Source of the DNA: Spirosoma taeanense
Lineage (GTDB): Bacteria; Bacteroidota; Bacteroidia; Cytophagales; Spirosomataceae
Direction: 5' to 3'
Length of the DNA stretch: 64,000 nucleotides
Assembly: GCF_013127955.1 (NCBI RefSeq)
Contig: NZ_CP053435.1
Coordinates: 4,712,001-4,776,000 of the forward strand
Part shown: piece after piece, positions 1 to 6,959 of the stretch
How the letters are laid out: each line of letters starts with the position of its first letter
Position numbering within the stretch: the stretch's first letter is position 1
Translations under genes and position numbers: made by a program
Notes under the pieces: generated by a model
What the model was told of the DNA's origin: nothing
Database searches by the model: none
Seen by the model: the letters and a program-made list of their open reading frames with translations, nothing else

Positions 1-27
1 ACACCACTTAACGATCTCTAAAAACAC

Positions 28-597
28 ATGAAACTTAAAGGCATAATCAGCAGTCTGTTCGTCGTCGGTACGCTGGCGTCCTGCGCCCCGGCCATTACGG
101 TCAAGTACGATTACGACCCGAAGGTAAACGTCCGCCAGTTCACGACGTACCGGATTGAAGCGGACCGGCAGCGTAACGCCGACCCCATTGTAGGCAGTAG
201 CCTGAACCAGCGCCGGATTGCCGACGCCCTGGATCAGTCGCTCAAAGCACGTGGCTACAAGCCCGTTACGCAGGGCGAAGCGGATCTGGTCGTCCGGTTC
301 TTTACCGATTCACGCGATCGTCAGCAAATCCAGTCAAACAACATGTACTCGCCTTATTCCTGGTGGTATGGCGGCATGGGTAACAACGTGTACTCGCGTC
401 AATACGAAGAAAACCGCGTGGTTGTCAACGTTATTGATGCCCGCACCAACGACATCGTCTGGCAGGGCTGGGCAACGGGTCAGCTGAACAACCGCAACAA
501 AGAGCGCGACCGCGATCAGGCTTTCCGTGAGACGGTAACCAGCATCATGAAGAACTTCCCGGAAAGTGCCGGGCAGGACTACGGTGCAGCCCGATAA
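28..597 (+). CDS. DUF4136 domain lipoprotein
   Basis: This 189-residue protein begins with a lipoprotein signal peptide: a basic start, a hydrophobic stretch and a lipobox LASC with the modified cysteine at residue 19. The mature part starts with the ITVKYDYDP segment and continues through NVRQFTTYRI, the pattern of DUF4136 proteins, which are predicted periplasmic or outer-membrane lipoproteins of unknown function. The middle (about 105-130) is rich in Tyr, Trp, Gly and Asn. The gene stands alone on the plus strand and is followed by a hairpin terminator. Function beyond envelope location is unknown. The family call is fairly secure. Confidence 0.85.
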   Translation: MKLKGIISSLFVVGTLASCAPAITVKYDYDPKVNVRQFTTYRIEADRQRNADPIVGSSLNQRRIADALDQSLKARGYKPVTQGEADLVVRFFTDSRDRQQIQSNNMYSPYSWWYGGMGNNVYSRQYEENRVVVNVIDARTNDIVWQGWATGQLNNRNKERDRDQAFRETVTSIMKNFPESAGQDYGAAR

Positions 598-619
598 GCG
601 TTTAACTGCTTAGGTTCAG

Positions 620-651
620 GCCCTCAGCTCCAACGAGTTGAGGGCTTTTTT
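620..651 (+). terminator. Intrinsic terminator after the DUF4136 gene
   Basis: An 11-bp stem (620-630 with 635-645, one G-T wobble) with a CAAC loop is followed directly by a run of six T on the plus strand. It lies 23 bases past the stop of the DUF4136 gene. Confidence 0.85.
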
Positions 652-693
652 GTATTATCTATCCTCCGTAAACTTGCTTCCTTAGTTTTTACC

Positions 694-975
694 ATGCCTT
701 CATCAACCAGCCAGCGAGCGATTTACTCACTCCTGACGGTAATTGTTGTTCTCCTGGTGGGCATAATGGCGTTGCTACAGGTGGCCGACCGACGGCACCA
801 GCGCCTGGAAGATGAAGCTCAGGATCTCCGGCAGACTATTGCTCGACAGAAACGCCGGATTGACGACCTGACGCAACAACTCCGGGTAAGTAGGGCGGCT
901 ACGACTGCCCCGATTGACTCCTTACCGGGTGCAGTCTCAGGTAACGATTCGCTACGTGTTTTCAAAAGACTGTAA
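694..975 (+). CDS. Small membrane-anchored coiled-coil protein
   Basis: This 93-residue protein has a single predicted transmembrane helix near residues 10-28 (YSLLTVIVVLLVGIMALLQV). A charged heptad-like segment follows at about 30-65 (RRHQRLEDEAQDLRQTIARQ and on), which suggests a short coiled coil outside or inside the membrane. I do not recognise a family. It is convergent with the M23 peptidase gene and ends 15 bases before that gene's stop. The clean TM plus coiled-coil architecture argues for a real gene, but it is short. Confidence 0.6.
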   Translation: MPSSTSQRAIYSLLTVIVVLLVGIMALLQVADRRHQRLEDEAQDLRQTIARQKRRIDDLTQQLRVSRAATTAPIDSLPGAVSGNDSLRVFKRL

Positions 976-990
976 TGCTGTATTGCCCCT

Positions 991-2355
991 TTACCGGCGT
1001 GTTTGTCCGTCGGATTCAGTAGATAAGGTCAGCCAGCCCGTTTGGCCGTCGGCTCCACGCACCAGCTGGAATGAACCAACTTTAGCCAGAATATCCACCG
1101 AAGAACCCGGCGAAAGCGTTTTGATAATAGCCGCCGAAGGGTTGGCAGCGTCCAGCAAATTGCTGGTTGTCGGCAGATTCAGACGCCGGAGTGGTCGGCT
1201 GACCGTTTCGGTAGTGCTGCTTGCGACGTAACCCGTCTGGCCATCAGGCAGTTCGACGCGTAACCAGGACTCAGTGCCACCCACAATGGTCATTAATGCG
1301 GCTTTTGGAAGCTCCTGTAAAACGGATGCGTCGCTGCCGGGACCTGACCGCACTACCGAGCGAGCCGCCGATACTCGTACCGAATCGCCCAGTCGCGATT
1401 CGGCTAATAAAGTTTGTTTTGCCGGGCCCCGCCCGAGCCGGATGAAGGGCAGCGGATCGGTTGCTCCTTCGCCGAAACCGTAAATACCAAAATGCAGGTG
1501 CGGGCCGGTTGTCCGGGCATTCCCCGTATTGCCAACGAAACCGACCGTATCGCCTGCCGCAACTCGCTGGCCATTGGCCACATTCCAGCGGTCAAGGTGG
1601 GCGTAATAAAGCCGGATGCTCCGTTCATTATTAGACAGGAAGACGACGTTACCGCCCAGCCGGTTGGTACCTACCCCCGAAATAATTCCATCAACAGACG
1701 CAATGGCCGGGGTACCCCTCGGAGCGAAAATATCTACGCCTTCGTGCCGGCGACGGCCGGCATCGCGGGATGCGCCAAAGAAACTGCTGATCTGACGACC
1801 GTCGCGCCCCTGCACCGGAAAGCTCAGGGCAGGTTCGCGGGTAATTGAAATCGTATAGCTGGCGCTCCGAAGCAGTTCGGGCTGAATACGAATCAGGTAG
1901 CTCTGCGTACGGCGTGGCTCCCAGGCTAAAATATTTGTGTCGGCTTTGGAAGAAGCCAGCAGACTGGTTTTTCCCCGAGCCTCCAGCGCAAACACATCGA
2001 TGAAAACCTGCGTAGCTTTATGGCCCTGGGTTTCAACCCGCACCAGAAACCGGTCGCCCCGTTGCGCATCGAGCCGATAGCCAACGGCAAAGGCCCGGGT
2101 AGCCGGAAAGTAACCACTCTCCCGGTACGGCACTTTAATTCTGAGCGAATCTCCCAAGGCCCGTTCACTGGCAGTCAGCCAATCGGTGCCGAGGGCCGTT
2201 CGATCCAGTTTAGCCTCCTTCAATGACTGCGCATACTGCTCATGCGGGGACGCCGACCGAAACAGGTTTGTAGCGGGGCCAACGCCTGTGCAGGCACCCA
2301 GCCATAGGGTTAGCAGCCCAATCAAAAAAAACTGGATTAGATTCCTGGATATCAT
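991..2355 (-). CDS. M23 family metallopeptidase lipoprotein with SH3 domains
   Basis: This is a 454-residue murein endopeptidase-like protein. It starts with a lipoprotein signal (lipobox LGAC, Cys22), followed by an N-terminal beta-rich domain of about 60-170. The LytM/M23 zinc-peptidase core follows, with HEGVD (His204, Asp208) and HLHFG (His286, His288), the expected metal ligands and catalytic histidines. Two bacterial SH3-like domains (about 325-380 and 390-450) probably bind the cell wall. It likely cuts peptide cross-links in peptidoglycan at the outer-membrane/periplasm face. I chose the ATG at 2355; a GTG four codons upstream (2367) is an alternative. It sits 15 bases downstream of the TMEM175-like gene on the same strand, so the two may be cotranscribed. 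Confidence 0.9.
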   Translation of the reverse strand: MISRNLIQFFLIGLLTLWLGACTGVGPATNLFRSASPHEQYAQSLKEAKLDRTALGTDWLTASERALGDSLRIKVPYRESGYFPATRAFAVGYRLDAQRGDRFLVRVETQGHKATQVFIDVFALEARGKTSLLASSKADTNILAWEPRRTQSYLIRIQPELLRSASYTISITREPALSFPVQGRDGRQISSFFGASRDAGRRRHEGVDIFAPRGTPAIASVDGIISGVGTNRLGGNVVFLSNNERSIRLYYAHLDRWNVANGQRVAAGDTVGFVGNTGNARTTGPHLHFGIYGFGEGATDPLPFIRLGRGPAKQTLLAESRLGDSVRVSAARSVVRSGPGSDASVLQELPKAALMTIVGGTESWLRVELPDGQTGYVASSTTETVSRPLRRLNLPTTSNLLDAANPSAAIIKTLSPGSSVDILAKVGSFQLVRGADGQTGWLTLSTESDGQTRR

Positions 2356-2370
2356 ACGCTTACTCACTTA

Positions 2371-3015
2371 TTAAACGACTTTTTCCCGGTGATATTTCAA
2401 CCGGGAGAGGTACACAACCATCAGCAAACCAATAAACAAACTTACGTAGGGTGCCACCGCTGCCAGCAGCGCCGAAACGCTATAGATGCTCGAACTAAGA
2501 ATCAATCCATTGCGCACCGAATGAATTCGGACATCAGCGGCTGGCCGTTTGAGCAGATAATAATCCTGCGTGGCGTAGTTCCACATCAGATAAAACGTTC
2601 CTGTAGTAGCGCCGAAGACAAGCATAGACAGGGCAGTCGCCAGTTCAGTTGCCGAGGTCTGGATGTAGCGGGCCAGGATGTTCGTGGTGAATGGAATCAG
2701 GCTCGTCAACAGCAGCAACAGCCCGTTATAGTACATGAACCGGGCGTCGCTTCGACGGATGACGCTATACATCCGGTGATGATTGACCCAGATGACGAAG
2801 ATAGTAGCAAAACTCAGCAGGAAGGCTACGTAACTGGGCCACTGATGGAGCATGGCAAAAAACAGCGACCGGCTGGTATGCTCTTCCTTGAAAACAGGCA
2901 GCTTCAGCTCGAACGTCAGCAGGGTGATGTCAATTGCGAATACACCATCACTAAAGGCTTCCATCCGTACAGTTTCGTTTTCCTGAAAGTCGGCCATGCG
3001 TTTCGTGATTGTCAT
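2371..3015 (-). CDS. TMEM175-like (DUF1211) membrane protein, putative potassium channel
   Basis: The 214-residue protein contains the hallmark segment FSDGVFAIDITLL near its N-terminus, as in the RxxxFSDGVFAIAxTLL signature of the DUF1211/TMEM175 family. Several hydrophobic helices follow, as in bacterial TMEM175 homologues that form potassium-permeable channels. The ATG at 3015 is preferred over a TTG at 3024. The gene is divergent from the ZIP transporter gene, whose start is 56 bases away, so both promoters must lie within or near that gap. Ion selectivity cannot be read from the sequence. Confidence 0.85.
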   Translation of the reverse strand: MTITKRMADFQENETVRMEAFSDGVFAIDITLLTFELKLPVFKEEHTSRSLFFAMLHQWPSYVAFLLSFATIFVIWVNHHRMYSVIRRSDARFMYYNGLLLLLTSLIPFTTNILARYIQTSATELATALSMLVFGATTGTFYLMWNYATQDYYLLKRPAADVRIHSVRNGLILSSSIYSVSALLAAVAPYVSLFIGLLMVVYLSRLKYHREKVV

Positions 3016-3071
3016 TTTCAACAAAAGTCAGACCGGATGGTTCAGCTTATCAGGTATCTAATTCTATTTGC

Positions 3072-3830
3072 ATGATTCCGGAATGGTTAAGTGCCGGTCT
3101 TTGGGGGCTGCTATCAGGGGGCGCGTTGCTCATTGGAGCCGCTATTGGCTACTTTGTTCATGTACCCCAGCGACTGATTGCGGGCATTATGGCCTTTGGC
3201 AGTGGCGTTTTGTTTTCGGCGCTCTCTTTCGATCTGATGGATGAAGCCTATCGCGCGGGCGGGTTCGACTCAACCGCTATTGGCTTCCTGGGCGGAGCCG
3301 GTGTGTATACCTTTGCTAATTACATTCTGGCCAATAAGGGAGCCAAACACCGAAAGCGTTCTGGCACACAGCAATCTTCCGAGCAGGAAAAAGACGGTAG
3401 TGGTCTGGCGATAGCCGTAGGTGCCTTGCTGGACGGTATCCCCGAATCGATTGTCATTGGTTTGAGTCTGCTGGGTGGCAAAGGCGTGAGCATTGCCGCT
3501 GTTGCAGCCGTGTTTCTGTCAAATATTCCCGAGGGATTATCGAGCGCGGCCGGGATGAAGAAATCCGGTCGATCGGTAGGGTACGTGCTGGGCGTCTGGG
3601 CGGCAATCGCGCTTATTTCGGGCGTAGCCGCTCTGGTCGGGTACACGGTATTCCAGCATTACAACAATGAAATCATTGCGGCTACAACAGCGGTTGCGGC
3701 CGGGGCAATTCTAGCCATGCTGGTCGATACCATGGTGCCCGAAGCCTTTGAGGAAGCGCGCGATTTTGCGGGTCTGATTACCGTTGTTGGCTTTCTGCTG
3801 GCGTTTATTTTATCGAAGCTAAGTGGCTAG
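3072..3830 (+). CDS. ZIP family metal transporter
   Basis: This 252-residue polytopic protein has about seven to eight hydrophobic segments. The paired TM4/TM5 motifs typical of ZIP permeases are visible as DGIPESIVIG and SNIPEGLSSA; Asp/Glu/Asn residues in these helices form the metal path in characterised ZIPs. A hydrophilic charged loop (KHRKRSGTQQSSEQEKDGS, about residues 91-110) separates the two halves, as usual. It most likely imports a divalent metal across the inner membrane. I use the ATG at 3072 because the longer frame beginning at 3009 would overlap the divergent gene and adds no family sequence. Confidence 0.85.
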   Translation: MIPEWLSAGLWGLLSGGALLIGAAIGYFVHVPQRLIAGIMAFGSGVLFSALSFDLMDEAYRAGGFDSTAIGFLGGAGVYTFANYILANKGAKHRKRSGTQQSSEQEKDGSGLAIAVGALLDGIPESIVIGLSLLGGKGVSIAAVAAVFLSNIPEGLSSAAGMKKSGRSVGYVLGVWAAIALISGVAALVGYTVFQHYNNEIIAATTAVAAGAILAMLVDTMVPEAFEEARDFAGLITVVGFLLAFILSKLSG

Positions 3831-3899
3831 AACCCCACTAGCTAATAATTTGAACATCAGCTTAAAAAGGCTGTTAATTACTAAAACTCATCAACAATT

Positions 3900-4442
3900 A
3901 TGGAAAGCCGAGCTAAACTGGCGGGCCACGCGGCTCACCCAATTTTAGTTGTATTTCCGCTGGGCCTGTTAGCGACAGCGGTGATTTTTGATACTATTTA
4001 TCTATTCAGCGACAACTCAACGTTTGTTCTGGTTTCTTACTGGATGATCGTAGCGGGATTACTGGGCGGGTTAGTAGCAGCCATACCGGGCTGGATTGAC
4101 TGGTTTGCCATTCCCGGCGGTACGCGGGCCAAACGAATTGGTCTGGTGCACGGCCTGGGCAACGTTACGGTTCTGCTCTTATTTGGGGTAAGCTGGCTGT
4201 TCCGTAGCGACGAAGCGGGTTACATTCCTACAGAAAGCGCTCTGATTCTTTCCTACGCGGCCTTTCTGATAGCTGGCATAACAGGCTGGCTCGGCGGTGA
4301 GCTGGTCGATCGGCTGGGCGTTGGCGTGGATAATGGAGCGCACCTGAACTCGCCTAATTCCTTGTCGGGACGACCTGCCACGGATATTGACGGCGAAGGT
4401 GGCAGACTCCACGATACACGCGGTCGCGAACGATTTGCGTAA
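3900..4442 (+). CDS. DUF2231 domain-containing membrane protein
   Basis: This 180-residue protein opens with GHAAHPILVVFPLGL, the signature of the DUF2231 family, and contains four hydrophobic helices (about 15-35, 42-65, 83-100, 112-130). The last 50 residues are hydrophilic. DUF2231 proteins are small inner-membrane proteins of uncertain function, some with cofactor-binding histidines. Here His9 and His12 are in the first motif and His83 (LVHGLGN) lies before the third helix. It follows the ZIP gene by 69 bases on the same strand and ends just before a bidirectional terminator palindrome. Confidence 0.85.
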   Translation: MESRAKLAGHAAHPILVVFPLGLLATAVIFDTIYLFSDNSTFVLVSYWMIVAGLLGGLVAAIPGWIDWFAIPGGTRAKRIGLVHGLGNVTVLLLFGVSWLFRSDEAGYIPTESALILSYAAFLIAGITGWLGGELVDRLGVGVDNGAHLNSPNSLSGRPATDIDGEGGRLHDTRGRERFA

Positions 4443-4448
4443 GGATAT

Positions 4449-4502
4449 CGCTCTAAAAACAGGAGGCCCGATTTGCAAATCGGGCCTCCTGTTTTTAGAG
4501 CG
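4449..4502. terminator. 54-bp perfect palindrome, bidirectional terminator
   Basis: Positions 4449-4475 and 4476-4502 are exact reverse complements over 27 bases with no spacer. Each strand reads an A5 tract, a GC-rich stem and a T5 tract, so RNA from either direction would form a terminator hairpin. It lies between the convergent DUF2231 and APC permease genes, 6 and 10 bases from their stops. Confidence 0.9.
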
Positions 4503-4512
4503 TTTAGGGTGT

Positions 4513-5970
4513 TCAGGCTTCCTCCCGCTGCCCCCGCTTTGTCAGAAAATAAACGGGAATACCCAGGCCGGCAATCAGCAGGCCCATACCCGTATTGAAG
4601 GTTTTCGTATAAAGCAATATGGCGCAGATGGTCAGGCCAGCGATAATATACAGGGCTGGCACAAGCGGATAGCCAAAAGCGCGGTATGGTCGTTCGGTGG
4701 CGGGTTCGCTGCGCCGGAGCAGAAACAGTCCGCCAATGGTAACAATGTAAAAGCAGAGCGACGTAAAGGTGCAATAATCCAGCAGGTCGCCGTAGGTACC
4801 CGACAGGCACAGCAGCGACGCCCAGATGCATTGCAGCCACAGTGCCCGGCCCGGAACGGCGTTGCGGTTCAGATGCGATGCCTGTTTTAGAAACAGACCA
4901 TCTTTGGCCATGGCGTAATATAGACGCGCTCCGGCCAGAATCAGCCCGTTGTTACAGCCAAACGTAGAGATCATAATCAGGACAGCCATGAAGGCTACGG
5001 CAATGTTGCCGAAAATGGTCGAGACAGCGGCCGTTGCAACGCGGTCCGCTTCGGCAAACTGAATCCCCCGCCCCACAATGTCGGTAGCCGTAGGCGAGCC
5101 CTTCAGCGGTAACAGCGAGAGATACGATACGTTAGCCAGGAAATAGATCAGCGTTACGATGAGCGTTCCAAAGAACAGAGCCAGCGGGATGTTCCGGCGC
5201 GGGTTCTTGATTTCGCCGGCAATGAACGTAACGTTGTTCCAGGCGTCGGCCGAAAAGAGCGACCCCACCATCGACGTACCAAAGGCCAGCACCAGCGCCA
5301 TTCCTGCCAGCGGCAGCACCTCGCCCGTTGCCGTGGTTGTACTGGCATCCCAGGCACTGGCAAAGTTCGCTGACAGCAGTCCGCTATTCAGCCCCAGAGC
5401 AATACCGACGACAATGAGCCCGAGCAGCGCAATGAGTTTGGCCGACGTAAACACGTTCTGAATCAGTTTTCCGCTTTGCACACCCCGGCTATTCAGCCAC
5501 GTTAGCAGCACCAGACTGGCAATGGCAAACAGTGATCCGGCCGATACCTTGACCGGCCCAAGCGCCAGCAGCACATTATCGGGGCTAAGGGCCGGAATGA
5601 ACACAGCTGTGTATTTGGTAAAGGCGACGGCCACGGCGGCAATGGTGCCGGTCTGAATGACGGTAAATACCGTCCAGCCGTAAACAAAGCCTGTCAGGTG
5701 CCCATAGGCGCGCTGAATATAAATGTATTGCCCACCCGCTTTGGGCATCATACCCGCCAGTTCACCATAGCTGAGCGCAGCCGCTACGGTCAGAAGGCCC
5801 GTCAGCACCCAGAGCATCAGCAGCCAGCCCGACGCACCCAAATTGCGGGCCATATCGGCTGTAACGATGAACACACCCGAGCCGATCATGGAACCCGACA
5901 CAATGAGCGTCGAGTCGATCAGGCTCAGCGAGCGTTTGAAATCAGTTTTTTCGTCGGCAACAGCTTGCAC
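4513..5970 (-). CDS. APC superfamily amino acid permease
   Basis: This 485-residue protein has about twelve hydrophobic segments. Its N-terminal region (STLIVSGSMIGSGVFIVTAD) is the conserved TM1 signature with the unwound G-S-G segment that binds the substrate carboxylate in APC transporters. SYGELAGMMPKAGGQYIY is the conserved TM2-loop motif. It is expected to take up or exchange amino acids across the inner membrane; the substrate cannot be assigned. The start at 5970 is a GTG, and no ATG lies close enough upstream. Its 3' end runs into the shared palindromic terminator. Confidence 0.88.
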   Translation of the reverse strand: MQAVADEKTDFKRSLSLIDSTLIVSGSMIGSGVFIVTADMARNLGASGWLLMLWVLTGLLTVAAALSYGELAGMMPKAGGQYIYIQRAYGHLTGFVYGWTVFTVIQTGTIAAVAVAFTKYTAVFIPALSPDNVLLALGPVKVSAGSLFAIASLVLLTWLNSRGVQSGKLIQNVFTSAKLIALLGLIVVGIALGLNSGLLSANFASAWDASTTTATGEVLPLAGMALVLAFGTSMVGSLFSADAWNNVTFIAGEIKNPRRNIPLALFFGTLIVTLIYFLANVSYLSLLPLKGSPTATDIVGRGIQFAEADRVATAAVSTIFGNIAVAFMAVLIMISTFGCNNGLILAGARLYYAMAKDGLFLKQASHLNRNAVPGRALWLQCIWASLLCLSGTYGDLLDYCTFTSLCFYIVTIGGLFLLRRSEPATERPYRAFGYPLVPALYIIAGLTICAILLYTKTFNTGMGLLIAGLGIPVYFLTKRGQREEA

Positions 5971-6100
5971 AGAGATTGGCAGGTTTAGATGAATGAAGAT
6001 ACAAGAAGCATCCCGCTGGCCGGAAAAGCAAGTTATGCAACCAGGATTCGGATTGAACAGGAGACAGGCAATCTGGTTATTCCTTTAACACCGCCCTGCC

Positions 6101-6886
6101 ATGCTTGCCGAGCCCTGCACCAATAATACCGTTTACGACGCCGACCACGACATCTGGTGGAACCCCGACGAGCTGTTTTTTATGCTCAAAACCTCCGTTA
6201 ACCCAGCGCGAATGGGTTATTTCAAACGGATTTTTCAGGATCAGAATGTTCCTGTTCAGGGCCGGACTTTGCTGGACGTAGGTTGTGGGGGCGGTATTCT
6301 GGCCGAAGAATTCGCGGGATTGAGTGTGACTGTAACGGGCATTGATCCATCAGCCTCGTCGGTCGCAACGGCCCGTCACCATGCCAAACAGCAGGGTTTG
6401 CCGATCAGCTATTCGGTCGGTGCGGGCGAAAGCCTGCCCTTCGCCGATGCGTCATTCGATTACGTGAGCTGCTGCGATGTGCTCGAACACGTACAGAACG
6501 TTGATGAGGTCCTGGCTGAAATCAGCCGCGTTTTGAAGCCGGGAGGCATATTCCTGTATGACACCGTCAACCGAACCTGGCTGAGCTGGCTGTTTCTCAT
6601 CAAAATCGCTCAGGACTGGCCGAGATGGGCGTTTATGGAACCCAATCAGCACCGATACGAGCGATTCATTAAACCGTCGGAGCTGATTCACAAGCTGGCC
6701 GCCAATGGGTTACTCAATCAGAACACACGCGGCATGGTGGGCGATTATAACCTGCTGAAAACACTTTACTACCTGCGCCAACGCACATCCGGCCGGTGGA
6801 CTTTCCGCCAGCTTGGCCAATGCATGAAAATGCGCGAAGGCCGGGATACGAATCTGTGTTATATGGGATGGGCCCGGAAAAAGTAA
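6101..6886 (+). CDS. UbiG-like class I SAM-dependent methyltransferase
   Basis: The 261-residue protein has the Rossmann-type motif I LLDVGCGGGILAEEF (about 58-72), motif II TGIDPSASSV and the motif IV region YVSCCDVLEHV. The pattern is closest to UbiG-type O-methyltransferases of quinone synthesis (3-demethylubiquinol). Bacteroidota normally make menaquinone rather than ubiquinone, so a ubiquinone role is doubtful and the real acceptor is unknown. It is convergent with the GH20 gene, and an imperfect inverted repeat begins at the base after its stop codon. Confidence 0.8.
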   Translation: MLAEPCTNNTVYDADHDIWWNPDELFFMLKTSVNPARMGYFKRIFQDQNVPVQGRTLLDVGCGGGILAEEFAGLSVTVTGIDPSASSVATARHHAKQQGLPISYSVGAGESLPFADASFDYVSCCDVLEHVQNVDEVLAEISRVLKPGGIFLYDTVNRTWLSWLFLIKIAQDWPRWAFMEPNQHRYERFIKPSELIHKLAANGLLNQNTRGMVGDYNLLKTLYYLRQRTSGRWTFRQLGQCMKMREGRDTNLCYMGWARKK

Positions 6887-6947
6887 TAGTGTCATCAGGC
6901 TATAAAGTTTGTGGAATACCTACCGATTTTATAGTCTGATGACACTA
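6887..6947. terminator. Imperfect inverted repeat between convergent genes, possible bidirectional terminator
   Basis: Arms 6887-6906 and 6928-6947 are complementary over 20 bases with one mismatch, around a 21-base loop. The repeat fills most of the gap between the methyltransferase stop and the GH20 stop. There is no clean T tract right after the plus-strand stem. On the minus strand TATTACTTTTT follows, so termination of the GH20 transcript is more plausible. Confidence 0.5.
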
Positions 6948-6959
6948 CTGCCCCGTCAA

